A stretch of DNA of 64,000 bases from Flavobacteriales bacterium (GCA_018401695.1 JAGYKD010000001.1:970016-1034015), one strand, 5' to 3'. Counted from the first letter of the stretch, positions 52,255-61,320 are shown. Translations and numbers: made by a program. Notes: generated from the letters alone by a model not told the origin.

Positions 52255-53802
52255 TTACAATGGAATGTTTCCGTGTTTTTTTTGAGGTAGACTTTCGCTT
52301 TTATTGTCAAGCATGGCAAATGCGCGAATGAGTTTGGCCCGTGTTTGTTCGGGCATAATAACCTCGTCTACATAACCTCTGGCGGCTGCTTCGTAGGGGT
52401 GGGCAAATTGCTCCCCATAAGCCAGCTCTTTTTCTTTGAGTTTGGCCTCCGGGTCTTCTGCGGCCGCTATTTCTTGTCTAAAAATAATTTCTGCGGCACC
52501 CTTGGCACCCATAACGGCAATTTCGGCCGTGGGCCAGGCAAAGTTCATATCGGCACCAATGTGCTTGGAATTCATTACATCGTAGGCGCCCCCATAGGCT
52601 TTACGGGTAATTACGGTTATTCTAGGCACGGTGGCTTCGCAAAAGGCATACAGCAGTTTGGCCCCGTTGGTGATGATTCCGTTCCATTCCTGATCGGTTC
52701 CGGGCAAAAACCCCGGTACATCTTCGAATACCAGCAAAGGGATATTGAAGGCATCGCAAAAGCGCACAAAGCGTGCCGCTTTGGTGGAGGATTTAATATC
52801 GAGTACTCCGGCTAAAAAGGCAGGTTGGTTGGCTACAATGCCAATGCTTTTTCCGGCTAAGTGGGCAAAACCCACCACCATGTTTTCGGCATAATCTTTG
52901 TGTACTTCCAAAAAGGATTCCGGGTCTATGACCTCTCGAATGACCTCACGGATATCGTAGGGTTGGTTTGGGTTTTCGGGGACGATGTGGTTTAGGGCAG
53001 GCCGTTGCTCGTTGCTTGGCGTATAAGGAAGACACAGGGGCTTTTCCTCGCAGTTTTGGGGCATGTACCTTAACAGTTTTCGGAGGTGTCGAATGCAGTC
53101 GGTTTCGTTGAGGCAAGCAAAGTGGGTTACTCCCGATTTTTCGGCATGGGTTGAGGCTCCTCCAAGTTCTTCGCTGGTTACGGTTTCGTGGGTAACGGTT
53201 TTGACCACATTTGGGCCGGTAACAAACATGTAGGAAGAGTCTTCGACCATTAAAGTGAAATCGGTAATGGCCGGAGAATACACCGCACCACCGGCACAAG
53301 GCCCCATAATGGCCGACAATTGAGGAATAACTCCTGATGCTCGGGTGTTTCTGTAAAAGATATCGGCGTAACCCCCTAGAGAAACAACGCCTTCTTGAAT
53401 GCGGGCTCCGCCGGAGTCGTTAAGTCCAATGACCGGCGCGCCATTTTTCATGGCTAAATCCATAATGCGGCAAATTTTTTCGGCGTGTGCTTCGGCCAAG
53501 GAACCGCCCAAGACAGTAAAGTCTTGAGAAAAGACATAGACCAAACGTCCGTCAATGCTTCCGTAGCCTGTAATTACGCCGTCGCCCAAAAAGGTTTGTT
53601 TATCTAAGCCAAAATGTTTTGACCGGTGGGTTACCAACATGCCAATTTCTTCGAAGGAGCCGGGATCGAGTAGTAAATCCAGTCGCTCTCTGGCGGTTAG
53701 TTTGCCTTTGGAGTGTTGGGCTTCAATCCGCTTTTCTCCTCCGCCAAGCTGTGCTTCCTGCTGTTTTTTGGAAAGGAGTTCGTATTTATTTTGGTGTTTC
53801 AT
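52255..53802 (-). CDS. Acyl-CoA (propionyl-CoA) carboxylase, carboxyltransferase subunit
   Basis: 515 residues of two crotonase-like halves. [15 protein letters not shown] and the oxyanion-hole glycines in [13 protein letters not shown] and [13 protein letters not shown] mark the N-domain. [34 protein letters not shown] and [12 protein letters not shown] mark the C-domain. It transfers CO2 from biotin to propionyl-CoA (PccB-like) or acts as a decarboxylase subunit (MmdA). The biotin carboxylase and carrier subunits are not in this window. First gene of an operon with purD. Confidence 0.93.
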   Translation of the reverse strand: MKHQNKYELLSKKQQEAQLGGGEKRIEAQHSKGKLTARERLDLLLDPGSFEEIGMLVTHRSKHFGLDKQTFLGDGVITGYGSIDGRLVYVFSQDFTVLGGSLAEAHAEKICRIMDLAMKNGAPVIGLNDSGGARIQEGVVSLGGYADIFYRNTRASGVIPQLSAIMGPCAGGAVYSPAITDFTLMVEDSSYMFVTGPNVVKTVTHETVTSEELGGASTHAEKSGVTHFACLNETDCIRHLRKLLRYMPQNCEEKPLCLPYTPSNEQRPALNHIVPENPNQPYDIREVIREVIDPESFLEVHKDYAENMVVGFAHLAGKSIGIVANQPAFLAGVLDIKSSTKAARFVRFCDAFNIPLLVFEDVPGFLPGTDQEWNGIITNGAKLLYAFCEATVPRITVITRKAYGGAYDVMNSKHIGADMNFAWPTAEIAVMGAKGAAEIIFRQEIAAAEDPEAKLKEKELAYGEQFAHPYEAAARGYVDEVIMPEQTRAKLIRAFAMLDNKSESLPQKKHGNIPL

Positions 53803-54041
53803 AGAGTCAAGCTTTAGGTTTTGGCCAAGAGGGCACAGAATACCTATAGAAGGTCAAAAATACGAGCAAATGAACAACGAACAAGTTGGGGACGGTATAT
53901 GGACAAAAGATGCAGCCGTGGCAAGGCATTTGGGAAGGGCTTAGGAGCTGTTGTTTGGCATCTAAGGCCCCCTGACGCATCGGTCTGGAACATCGTCCTA
54001 AAAACGTTTACAGTCAACGGTCTTGTTTTATCGGAGCTTAA

Positions 54042-54191
54042 GCGCCCCGACCTGAGCGGTTAGCTGGAAGTATGGGCTTGCAGCGGGGCTTGGCCGAGGA
54101 AGTGGAGCGCATGCGAACTACCGGAGGCCTTAGCACCGCTAGCAAGGGCATGCTTCCACTAAAAGCGGAGGGCGGAAAAGGCGCCCAAAAA
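54042..54191 (+). repeat. GC-rich intergenic hairpin element, copy 7
   Basis: Begins GCGCCCCGACCTGAGCGG and ends GGCGCCCAAAAA. Arms TGGAAGTATGGGCTTGC (54065-54081) and GCAAGGGCATGCTTCCA (54142-54158) pair with three mismatches. The apex GTGGAGCGCATGCGAAC is a diverged version of the GTGGCGCGCAGCAAAC core. The rest of the 529-base gap (53803-54331) carries a CCCTGACGCATCGGTC fragment near 53970 and no credible gene. Confidence 0.55.
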
Positions 54192-54331
54192 CTAAAGCGG
54201 TGCTTCTTTTTGCGCTTGTTCGGCTTTGCCCCAGGTAGGACAATCGCAATTTTTGGAGGACTTGCAGGAATTGAGCGCCAAGGCTAGCAGCAGGCAACCT
54301 GCAGGAAGGAGATGTTTTTTCTTGAACAGCA

Positions 54332-54784
54332 TCAGAGGTCGTCGAATGAAGGCATGGGGGCGCGTTCGTAGGCTTTTTTCTTGGGCTTGAGGTGGTTTTG
54401 AAAGATGACGTTGATGAGTTCTTCTTCCATGGTAATCATGGTTCGGGTTATGCCTCCGCTTACAGAAAATCCGTCGGGGCCGTTGTTTTTCTCGCTTTGG
54501 AAGTTGGGTTTGAAGAGGTCGTATTTGCCGTCGACAAACCGGATGTAAATTTGGGTTACTTTGCCGTTAACTACTTGGACTTTTCCGAGGAAGCAGTCGT
54601 TGGTGCTTTTGTGGCGAATAGAAATAATAACGTCTTCGTGCCAACCGTCTTTTACTTCGTTGGCGCCGCGCGCGTCAAAGGCTTTGGCCCACTGGTTGTA
54701 GCAGGTGTGAAGTTGATTGCCGTTTTCTTGGGCTTGCATAGCCGAAGCAAAAACGAAAAAGAGCGCTGCTAGGAGGTGTTTCAT
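54332..54784 (-). CDS. Small secreted protein of unknown function
   Basis: 150 residues from ATG 54784. The track start at 54805 adds seven residues before the signal MKHLLAALFFVFASAMQAQ. The mature part has one Cys near its start (HTCYNQW) and one in DCFLGKVQV, possibly a disulfide. It is a small beta-rich domain ending in a basic, Pro-rich tail (LKPKKKAYERAPMPSF). No family recognised; conservation of FVDGKYDLFKP-type strands cannot be judged here. Downstream of the dioxygenase gene on the same strand (74-base gap). Confidence 0.7.
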   Translation of the reverse strand: MKHLLAALFFVFASAMQAQENGNQLHTCYNQWAKAFDARGANEVKDGWHEDVIISIRHKSTNDCFLGKVQVVNGKVTQIYIRFVDGKYDLFKPNFQSEKNNGPDGFSVSGGITRTMITMEEELINVIFQNHLKPKKKAYERAPMPSFDDL

Positions 54785-54858
54785 GCGGATAAAAATAAGA
54801 CACATCTCTTACCGGGAGGCATGAGATGTATCAAATTTACATGAAAATACACAAAACC

Positions 54859-55815
54859 TTAGTTTTTGAGGCCAATTTCCTGAAGTCGTTGGTTCAAGTA
54901 TTCACCGGCAGAGCAGGGTTCGTAGTGTAGAGGATTGTCCGGCCTTATGCAAGATTTCAGGCAGTCCAGGCGCATTTCGGAGCGCGGGTGTAAGAAGAAG
55001 GGAATAGAATACCGGCTGGTATTCCAAAGCTCTTTTGGGGGATTAATAACCCTGTGGGTAGTAGACTTAAGCACGTTGTTGGTAAGTCGTTGGAGCATAT
55101 CGCCGACATTTACGACTACTTGGTCGGGAAGTGCGGTAACGGAGACCCACTCACCTGCTTTGTTTAGGATTTGCAGGCCATCGGCAGAGGCGCCCATGAG
55201 TAGGGTAATGAGGTTGATGTCCTCGTGTGCTCCGGCCCTCACGGCACCTTTGGGTTCGTTAAGGATGGGGCCGTAGTGAATGGGTCGAAGAATGGAGTTG
55301 CCGTTGTGGATTTTGTCGTCGAAATAGTTTTCGTCGAGTTCGAGGTAAAGGGCAATGGCGCGCAGGAGTTGTCTTCCGGCGTCTTCGAGGCGGTTGTAAG
55401 CTTCTATGCCGACTTTATTGAATTCGGGCAATTCTTCGCACCAGATATTGTCGGGATATTCTTTGGCTATGGGATCCTTGTCGGTAACTTCTTGTCCAAA
55501 GTGCCAAAACTCTTTTAGGTCGGCTTCGGTCATGCCTTTGGCGTGTTCCCTGCCCCAAGAGGTGTAACCGCGTTGTCCGGCGAGCTCTTTGACTTCGTAT
55601 TTTAGTTTGCTTTCGGCGGGCAGGTCAAAGAATGCTTTTACTTCGCGGTACAGGGTTTCGGTAAGGTCGTTGCTTAATCCGTGATTTTTAACAGCTACAA
55701 AGCCGACTTGGCTAAAGGCCGCACCCAGGTCCTTAACGAACTGCGCTCGTTGTTCGGGGGAGCCTTGAGTAAAATTTGCTAAGTCAACCGAAGGAATACC
55801 AAGAGACTGAGACAT
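54859..55815 (-). CDS. 2-oxoglutarate/Fe(II)-dependent dioxygenase, isopenicillin-N-synthase-like
   Basis: 318 residues from ATG 55815 (MSQSLGIPSVDL); the track start adds 22 residues containing a hairpin. N-terminal DIOX_N (VGFVAVKNHGLS) and the core with the iron triad HEDINLITLL (His, Asp) and STTHRVINP (His), plus RYSIPFF, whose Arg binds 2-oxoglutarate. The plant-type/IPNS-like branch oxidises diverse small molecules, so the substrate is unknown. It lies downstream of the FKBP gene with a 111-base gap that contains a terminator. Confidence 0.88.
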   Translation of the reverse strand: MSQSLGIPSVDLANFTQGSPEQRAQFVKDLGAAFSQVGFVAVKNHGLSNDLTETLYREVKAFFDLPAESKLKYEVKELAGQRGYTSWGREHAKGMTEADLKEFWHFGQEVTDKDPIAKEYPDNIWCEELPEFNKVGIEAYNRLEDAGRQLLRAIALYLELDENYFDDKIHNGNSILRPIHYGPILNEPKGAVRAGAHEDINLITLLMGASADGLQILNKAGEWVSVTALPDQVVVNVGDMLQRLTNNVLKSTTHRVINPPKELWNTSRYSIPFFLHPRSEMRLDCLKSCIRPDNPLHYEPCSAGEYLNQRLQEIGLKN

Positions 55816-55849
55816 AATTGTGCAAATTAATTTGCTACAAATATGCAAC

Positions 55850-55892
55850 AAAGCCCGGGCAAAAACCATGATTATGGTCATACCCGGGCTTT
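55850..55892 (-). terminator. Hairpin after FKBP gene
   Basis: AAAGCCCGGG and CCCGGGCTTT form a perfect ten-pair stem around an inner CCAT-GATT-ATGG stem. On the minus strand it lies 34 bases after the FKBP stop. The U-tract is short (TTT), so it may work as a terminator for both strands or as an RNA stability structure. Confidence 0.55.
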
Positions 55893-55926
55893 AGGAATCG
55901 CCAAAAAAGGCGAAAAACTTTCGTGC

Positions 55927-56430
55927 TTAGTGTGGTGTATTGTCGGGGCCATGGGCGTGTCCATGGGCTTTTTCTTCTTCGGTAGCTTCTCTAACATCCA
56001 CCACCGTTCCTGAGAAGTTGAGCTCTTTGCCGGCCATCGGGTGGTTAAAATCAATGGTTACGGCATCTAAACCTCGCTTCATCACTTTTCCCATAAGGGG
56101 GTTTCCTTCGGGGTCTTGCATTTGAATGAGTTCGCCTTCTTTAACGTGTTCTTCGGCGAATTTTCCGTCAATCATAAAGGCAGAAACCGGCAGGTCGACT
56201 ACGGCATTTTCGTCTATTTGACCGTAGGCTTGGTCGGCAGTGAGGACAAATTGGAAGTCCTCGCCTTGAGCTTTTCCTTCCAAAGCCTCTTCAAAGGCAG
56301 GAAGAAGGTTTCCTGATCCAAAAAGAAAATAGAAAGGTTGCTCGGCCTGAACGGATTCGATGATGTCTTCGTGTCCGTTTTCGCGCAAGGTGTAGGAGAT
56401 GCCTACTACCAAGTCGTTTTGAATGTGCAT
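55927..56430 (-). CDS. slyD: FKBP-type peptidyl-prolyl isomerase, SlyD-like
   Basis: 167 residues from ATG 56430 (the track start is TTG). The N-terminal strand VVGISYTLRENG, FGSGNLLPAFEEALEG and the split FKBP fold with an IF (insert-in-flap) region (about 70-125) match SlyD. FNHPMAGKELNFSGTVVDVR is the SlyD signature. The C-terminus is short and His-rich (HGHAHGPDNTPH), a candidate metal-binding tail. It catalyses proline isomerisation and acts as a chaperone, possibly with nickel binding. No signal peptide, so cytoplasmic. Confidence 0.93.
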   Translation of the reverse strand: MHIQNDLVVGISYTLRENGHEDIIESVQAEQPFYFLFGSGNLLPAFEEALEGKAQGEDFQFVLTADQAYGQIDENAVVDLPVSAFMIDGKFAEEHVKEGELIQMQDPEGNPLMGKVMKRGLDAVTIDFNHPMAGKELNFSGTVVDVREATEEEKAHGHAHGPDNTPH

Positions 56431-56575
56431 GTGCAAAATTAAATTGGTGCAGTGGTCAAAGATGCGGATAGTTTGTTAAGTGAGCAAACGGAGTCCATAT
56501 GAGGCTTGCCCAATGGGTGTTGTTTTGGGAGCTCCCCAGGGCTTTAGTCCCATAAAATTGGGGTATTCAAGAATT

Positions 56576-57997
56576 TTATCCCGGGTTGCGCTCCAAGAAA
56601 AAGTCGAGCTGTACCAGCTTAAGATGGCCGGTGCAGTCTTGCAGGTTCAAAAATTGTTGCCGTAGCTCATCTACTTTGGCCGGTCTTTTATTTTTGGAGT
56701 GCGCATTGAGCACATCCAAAAAGGCGGCGATTAATTCGGAATTGGCATCGGTTTTTTTGAGTTGCCGTTTTAGGTATTTTTTTTCGGAATCCATGAGTTG
56801 GAAATTGCCTTCTCGGCTTAAGACCATAAGGGCAAAAACGGAGGCGTCCACCAAAACCCATTGGCTGTTTTTTTCGAGGAATTTGGTGTAATTTCTGGCT
56901 TTGAGTAAATAGCTGTAGGCTTTGCTGAATTGGCCTCCATAAAAATTCACTACGCCTTTGAGGTAGAGCAGGTAAAAGCTAATTTTATTAGATGCTCCCA
57001 GCACATCCATTTCGGTAATTTGCTCGTTTATGTAGTCGAGCATTTCCCGGTATTTTTTTTTCCGAATAAAAATGTCGCATACCGAGTGTAAATAATAGAA
57101 GTATACGTCTTCGTAGGGTCTAAATCCTTTGATATCGTCTAAGGATTCGGCCATTTCTTCGATGATACTTTCGTAGAGTTCAAAGCGTCCGGAGTTGTAA
57201 TAGAATTTACCCAGCAAGCATTGAATGGCCGGGTTGCAGTTGGGGTAGTAGAATTTGAGGGGAGTTTTTAAGTAGGTCAGACTCAGCTGTCGAATCCGGT
57301 CTAAATCTTGAGGCTGGGTAGAGCTGCGGTGGTTTAGCTTTACCGAAAGCGCGGTAGATTCAAGCATAAAGAGCGAAATGGCGGCTTGCAATTCTTTATG
57401 GATGCCCTCCATTTCCTGCACAATTTCATAGAGTCGAGTGCTGCAACTTTCTTCTTCCAGATAAAACTGGTCGTGGGTAAGAAAAACCGATTCAAAAAAC
57501 AGAAATTCCAGCCGATTGAACAGGTGTGATTTCCGAGCGGTGCTTCGGATTTCTTCTTCGTGTTGCAATCTTTTTTTGGAGTCGTGGTAATGTAATAGGT
57601 ATTTACAAAGAGCTACCTCATGAGCTCCGCCAAAAAGTTCGGTTTCTTCGGAGCGCCGGGTGAGATCGTTGAGTTTTTTCTCGAGCAGCTTAGGTTGGTT
57701 GGAATACAGTAGGCTGCGGATATTGTCTATGTCTTCGCGCAGCTTAACTACGGCGTTTTTTCCCGAATCGAATTTAAACGTTATGATGTCCTGAAGCAGC
57801 CGATGCTTAAACGTGTAGTACGCACTCTTGTTGTTTTGGTAATTGAGCACCTCCATGATTTCCTGATTGTTGATTTCATCAGTGACCAAGAGGTATTCAA
57901 GCAATTTAATTTTTTGCTTGTCGGTCTTTAACTCCCTTTTGAGTTGGGCAATCTCTACAGTAGAGAGTTGGTGTACAATTTCTATTAAGTCGTCCAT
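56576..57997 (-). CDS. Large helical protein of unknown function, TPR-like
   Basis: 473 residues from ATG 57997; the track start is a TTG 19 codons upstream with no added motif. Entirely alpha-helical with repeated patterns resembling tetratricopeptide or helical-repeat units (for example QCLLGKFYYNSGRFELYES and YYLHSVCDIFIRKKKYREM). The N-terminal 100 residues are Lys/Glu-rich with LxxL helices. No enzyme motif, no membrane helix and no signal peptide; cytoplasmic. It lies alone between slyD and the paralogue array. Adaptor role conceivable; not assigned. Confidence 0.72.
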   Translation of the reverse strand: MDDLIEIVHQLSTVEIAQLKRELKTDKQKIKLLEYLLVTDEINNQEIMEVLNYQNNKSAYYTFKHRLLQDIITFKFDSGKNAVVKLREDIDNIRSLLYSNQPKLLEKKLNDLTRRSEETELFGGAHEVALCKYLLHYHDSKKRLQHEEEIRSTARKSHLFNRLEFLFFESVFLTHDQFYLEEESCSTRLYEIVQEMEGIHKELQAAISLFMLESTALSVKLNHRSSTQPQDLDRIRQLSLTYLKTPLKFYYPNCNPAIQCLLGKFYYNSGRFELYESIIEEMAESLDDIKGFRPYEDVYFYYLHSVCDIFIRKKKYREMLDYINEQITEMDVLGASNKISFYLLYLKGVVNFYGGQFSKAYSYLLKARNYTKFLEKNSQWVLVDASVFALMVLSREGNFQLMDSEKKYLKRQLKKTDANSELIAAFLDVLNAHSKNKRPAKVDELRQQFLNLQDCTGHLKLVQLDFFLERNPG

Positions 57998-58597
57998 AGG
58001 TCGAACGTGTGAAATGTGCTTTAAAACTTGGGTGGCTTGAGCAAAGCTAGCCAAATCAAGACGTTTAAGGTACGAATTTTCATCCTTTCGGTCCTTATGG
58101 TCAGGTAGGTGCCCTAATGCTTTAGGAAAGGTTTGGGCTTGTTTTTTTTTGTTTTTGCTGTTTTATTGCTCCAAAGGTGTTGTGGGCTTGATTTTTAAGG
58201 TTTAAGGGGCAGAACTCCCTTCATATTTAAGAGACCGTTTGCTGCTGTTCGGCGTTTTGATGGTAAGCGAAGGGGCAATTTCTTAGATTTATTTTTGACT
58301 ATACATGTAAATGGCGCCTTTCAGTTTTGTTCATTTTGCGTTAGAAAAGTCTGCCAAATGGTCGGCTTTTTGAATGTGTGTAAAGTTAAGCCGCTGCAGC
58401 TTTTTGGTTTTTGTTTCATTTCAAGGCGGTGAAAAATAAGTGGCTTAGTCTTGGCCCTTGGCTTTTGTGTAAAAAGAGTTTTTATGGACTTAAAAGGGGT
58501 TTAGTAATTTCTTAATGTAAGAATGTAGGAGTAAATGCCCTACACAACCGCAGTTAATGTGCTACATTTGATAAAACATCTACTCAATTACACAATT
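57998..58597. other. 600-bp intergenic region before the array
   Basis: Separates the divergent helical protein from the tail-fibre-like gene. It is A/T-rich with poly-T tracts (58140-58165) and holds no RNA gene or hairpin core I can see. A -7-type box lies near its right end. Confidence 0.4.
58563..58570 (+). promoter_or_regulatory. Candidate -7 box for the array
   Basis: TACATTTG fits TAnnTTTG and would start a transcript about 20 bases before the ATG at 58598. No TTG lies 20 bases upstream, so the promoter may be regulated. As the genes after it are closely spaced, it could serve the whole array. Confidence 0.4.
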
Positions 58598-59056
58598 ATG
58601 AAAACCTGGTCTTTAGTAGTTGCATTCGCCGGACTGGCCTTAGGAGTTAATGCGCAAAACGTTGGGGTGGGTACCTCCAACCCCAATGCCCGATTGGAGG
58701 TGGAAGGCACCGGCAATACCAGCGGCACCACCGCCTTAGATGTGAAGAACAGCGACGGCAATTCTATGTTGACCGTTCAGGACGACATGCGCACAGGTAT
58801 CAATACCAATTCGCCCGATGCTTCTTCGGTTTTGGACGTAAGCTCCACCACCGGCGGTGTGTTGATTCCTAGAATGACTGCTGTTCAATACCAAGCTATT
58901 TCTAACCCGGCAACCGGCTTGCTTATCTTTAATACCGACGACAATAAGTTTTATTATTACGACGGTACTCAATGGGTTACCATGGTAAGCGTAGTTGGCG
59001 GTGGCGGTGGCCAAGGCGGTGATCCTACCTTGGTGTACACCGTAGACGGATTCTAA
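58598..59056 (+). CDS. Tail-fibre-like secreted protein heading the array
   Basis: 152 residues from ATG 58598 (signal MKTWSLVVAFAGLALGVNAQ). Then a Bacteroidota tail-fibre/adhesin-head motif: NVGVGTSNPNARLEVEGTG, DASSVLDVSSTTGGVLIPR, and NPATGLLIFNTDDNKFYYYD. This NTxTNKFYYYDG/W pattern appears in many secreted or phage-fibre-like proteins of the phylum. The C-terminus is a Gly-rich stretch and VYTVDGF; no T9SS tag. It lies 20 bases upstream of the first array gene on the same strand, so it is probably expressed with it and may be a functional partner. Confidence 0.8.
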   Translation: MKTWSLVVAFAGLALGVNAQNVGVGTSNPNARLEVEGTGNTSGTTALDVKNSDGNSMLTVQDDMRTGINTNSPDASSVLDVSSTTGGVLIPRMTAVQYQAISNPATGLLIFNTDDNKFYYYDGTQWVTMVSVVGGGGGQGGDPTLVYTVDGF

Positions 59057-59076
59057 TCCTTAAGAATAAAATACCT

Positions 59077-59571
59077 ATGTTGATTTCACGTGTCGTTTTG
59101 ATGGGTGTGGCTTGGGTTTTGTCTCTTGCAATCATGGCTCAAGGGGGGGCCTTGCAGTACAATCAAACCCTGGTGATTGACCACACCGACGGACTGATTA
59201 CGGTGCCGGCAGGAAAAACCTGGAAAATCGTAAACATGCGCAATACCGGAGGGCAAATAACGGCTACCGGTGCCGTTTCTGGGCACTGCGGCACCAGTTG
59301 TGGTGGAGGGGTTTGTAGCTCTAGCTCTTGCCGCTACCTGGCTTATTTGTACGACATCAACGGAATTGGTTTCAACGAAGCCGTGGGTTGCTTTGTGTGC
59401 AGTGGCAGCACCTGCACCGGAGGAACAGGGAATTGCCCCCCAACACTTACCTACAACGTGAATATGACGGCCTCCCTAAACACCCCTTTTTGGTTGGCCG
59501 CCGGAAATACCTTTCAAGTGAATGTAACCAATATGTTGGTGAGTATTCTGGAATTCAACATAGTACCTTAA
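59077..59571 (+). CDS. Array paralogue A: small secreted protein
   Basis: 164 residues; signal MLISRVVLMGVAWVLSLAIMAQG. The mature chain starts LQYNQTLVI and has the shared block TVPAGKTWKIVN. A unique insert of about 60 residues holds eight cysteines (for example HCGTSCGGGVCSSSSC), so it may be disulfide-braced. The second shared block reads TPFWLAAGNTFQV and the end is ILEFNIVP. First and longest member of the family after D. No homology to a named domain is recognised; likely small beta-sandwich. Confidence 0.82.
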   Translation: MLISRVVLMGVAWVLSLAIMAQGGALQYNQTLVIDHTDGLITVPAGKTWKIVNMRNTGGQITATGAVSGHCGTSCGGGVCSSSSCRYLAYLYDINGIGFNEAVGCFVCSGSTCTGGTGNCPPTLTYNVNMTASLNTPFWLAAGNTFQVNVTNMLVSILEFNIVP

Positions 59572-59582
59572 TAGTTTGTGTT

Positions 59583-60002
59583 ATGAAACAAGGAGTAATG
59601 ACGTTGCTTTTAGCCGTCGCCATTTTGGGGTTTTCCCTCAATGGCCGAGCTCAGGGCTCACTGCAGTTCAATCAGGTGAAATTGGTGACCAGCTTGGAAA
59701 CCGTTCCTGCCAACAAAGTTTGGAAGGTGGTATCTGTAGTTTTTGATATTGGAACCACCAGTTCCGGGGCTATGTCCTCCACCAGTTCCAGCTGCTCAAG
59801 CGGCACCTATTATTCACGCAGTATTGTAGTGAATGGGGTGAACACCAAAACGGGCGAGGGAATGCACACCGCTTCCTATTCCAGCCTTTCCTACGCACAT
59901 GGCTACACCGAGCTTCCTCTTTGGCTTCCGGCCGGAGCGACCCTTTCCGGAGGGCCTTGCAACAACCAAATAAGTGTGATTGAATTTAATGTAGTGCCAT
60001 GA
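59583..60002 (+). CDS. Array paralogue B: small secreted protein
   Basis: 139 residues from ATG 59583; the longer track ORF begins inside gene A in another frame. Signal ends RAQG, then SLQFNQVKLV, ETVPANKVWKVVS, a Ser/Thr-rich loop with one Cys (SSSCSSG), IVVNGV, ELPLWLPAGATL, a second Cys, and SVIEFNVVP. Starts 11 bases after gene A; the stop overlaps gene C (ATGA). Confidence 0.82.
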   Translation: MKQGVMTLLLAVAILGFSLNGRAQGSLQFNQVKLVTSLETVPANKVWKVVSVVFDIGTTSSGAMSSTSSSCSSGTYYSRSIVVNGVNTKTGEGMHTASYSSLSYAHGYTELPLWLPAGATLSGGPCNNQISVIEFNVVP

Positions 60003-60394
60003 AACAAGTGTTGTTTGTTGTATTGTCCATCTTGTTTCTTTTGCCCTTTGGTGCAGAAGCTAAGGCACAGTCGCTCAGTTTTAGTCAAGCCAAATTGGTA
60101 ACGCAAACCGAAACGGTGCAGGCAGGAAAAGTGTGGAAGGTGGTGAGTGTGCTTTCCAATGCCAGCTTGAACGTGTCGAGTTTTGGAAGTTATTTTACAA
60201 ATACCCTAGCCATTTCGGTAAACGGACAGTTGACAAACATAAAATCTCGGGTGGTAATGATTGAAAATGACATGGCCGCCGCCGATGGCATGGATGTTAC
60301 GGATCTTCCGCTGTGGCTCCCGGCCGGCACCAGCTTGGGTCTTAACCAGAACGCCACCGGCATAAGCGTCATAGAATTTACCGTGAATCCTTAA
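59999..60394 (+). CDS. Array paralogue C: small secreted protein, cysteine-free
   Basis: 131 residues; signal ends AKAQ. Blocks: SLSFSQAKLV, ETVQAGKVWKVVSVL (Gln for Pro), ISVNGQ, DLPLWLPAGTSLGL, ISVIEFTVNP. No cysteine in the mature part, so a disulfide is not essential to the fold. Four-base overlap with B. Closest to K and L in the N-terminal block. Confidence 0.83.
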   Translation: MKQVLFVVLSILFLLPFGAEAKAQSLSFSQAKLVTQTETVQAGKVWKVVSVLSNASLNVSSFGSYFTNTLAISVNGQLTNIKSRVVMIENDMAAADGMDVTDLPLWLPAGTSLGLNQNATGISVIEFTVNP

Positions 60395-60397
60395 GCT

Positions 60398-60931
60398 ATG
60401 AAGCATTTGTCTTGGATATGCATAATGTTACTGCCCTTAGTCCTTAGGGCTCAAGGCAGCTTGCAATTCCATCAAGTGCGGGTAATCGACAACAATACCG
60501 TAACCATCCCCTCCGGCAAGGTATGGAAAGTGATTTCGGTATACGGATTGGATTACCGAACCAACGAGTGCATCGATTACAGCAACGGATCCACCCATGA
60601 AGTGGGCCAGTTGGTGCGCTGCTCGGTAGGAAGCTCCTGGCCTACCGGCTCGTTTCGTTACAGCTATGCCATTCGAGGGTTGATTATTGATGGCCGCACC
60701 GTGCCTACCTTTTTGTCGGGATTTAGAAACGGATCCAGCTGCAGTAGCACCTACACTACCACCAACTGCACCGGGAGCCAACCTTCCTGTTTTAATTTGA
60801 GCCAGTTGGCCTGCGTAAACCAAACCGAAGATACCGACGTGCTGCCTCTTTGGTTGCCGGCCGGAGCGCAGGTGGCTTCTACCGGTGCGGGCACCCGTCT
60901 TTCCGTAATTGAATTTAATGTGGTTCCATGA
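60398..60931 (+). CDS. Array paralogue D: small secreted protein with long loop
   Basis: 177 residues; signal ends LRAQG. Blocks: SLQFHQVRVI, TIPSGKVWKVISVYG, IIDGRTV, VLPLWLPAGAQVAS, LSVIEFNVVP. A loop of about 80 residues between the blocks has six cysteines (EC, RC, SC, NC, SC, AC). Three bases after C; its stop overlaps the start of E by four. Confidence 0.82.
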   Translation: MKHLSWICIMLLPLVLRAQGSLQFHQVRVIDNNTVTIPSGKVWKVISVYGLDYRTNECIDYSNGSTHEVGQLVRCSVGSSWPTGSFRYSYAIRGLIIDGRTVPTFLSGFRNGSSCSSTYTTTNCTGSQPSCFNLSQLACVNQTEDTDVLPLWLPAGAQVASTGAGTRLSVIEFNVVP

Positions 60932-61320
60932 TGAAATTAGGTTTCTTTTTGTTGAGCTTTTTTGCTGCATGTGCCTTGCACGCTCAGGGAAATTTGCAGT
61001 TCAATCAGGTGATTATGGTGGGGACACAACCCCAAACGGTACCTTCCGGGAAAGTGTGGAAAGTGAATAGCTTTTTGCAGGCGAATACCACAAACTCCAA
61101 CAATTCCAATAGCACCGTTTGCTCCAGCACCGGGTGGCACAGTCCTTTTATCATGAACGGGGAGCGCTACTACACGTTTATCGGCCTCACTACCGGAAGT
61201 GGAAACTTGTTTATGGCCGTCGGCAATCATATCCCTTTCTGGGCTCCCGCAGGCAACACCTTTCAAACCGTGTGCTCCGGCGATGTGCTTTCCATCATTG
61301 AATTTAACATAGTGCCATGA
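60928..61320 (+). CDS. Array paralogue E: small secreted protein
   Basis: 130 residues; signal ends LHAQG. Blocks: NLQFNQVIMV, QTVPSGKVWKVNSF, WHSPFIMNGERYYTF, HIPFWAPAGNTFQTVC, LSIIEFNIVP. Its closest relative is the next gene F (same HxPFI(M/L)xG and GSxNxxxA patterns and two-Cys layout), consistent with recent tandem duplication. Four-base overlaps with D and F. Confidence 0.83.
   Translation: MMKLGFFLLSFFAACALHAQGNLQFNQVIMVGTQPQTVPSGKVWKVNSFLQANTTNSNNSNSTVCSSTGWHSPFIMNGERYYTFIGLTTGSGNLFMAVGNHIPFWAPAGNTFQTVCSGDVLSIIEFNIVP

Noticed and set aside
11259-54191. GC-rich hairpins as integron attC sites
   Set aside because: They are scattered singly between unrelated genes, do not bracket cassettes in one direction, and no integron integrase is in the window; only the folded shape is similar.
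54072-54287. 71-residue ORF between pccB and the small secreted gene
   Set aside because: It overlaps the GC-rich hairpin element and has no recognisable feature or ribosome-binding site.
59328-59582. Long N-terminal extension of array gene B, and similar extensions of G, H and K
   Set aside because: They read through the upstream gene in another frame or through repeat DNA; the signal peptides give clear internal starts.
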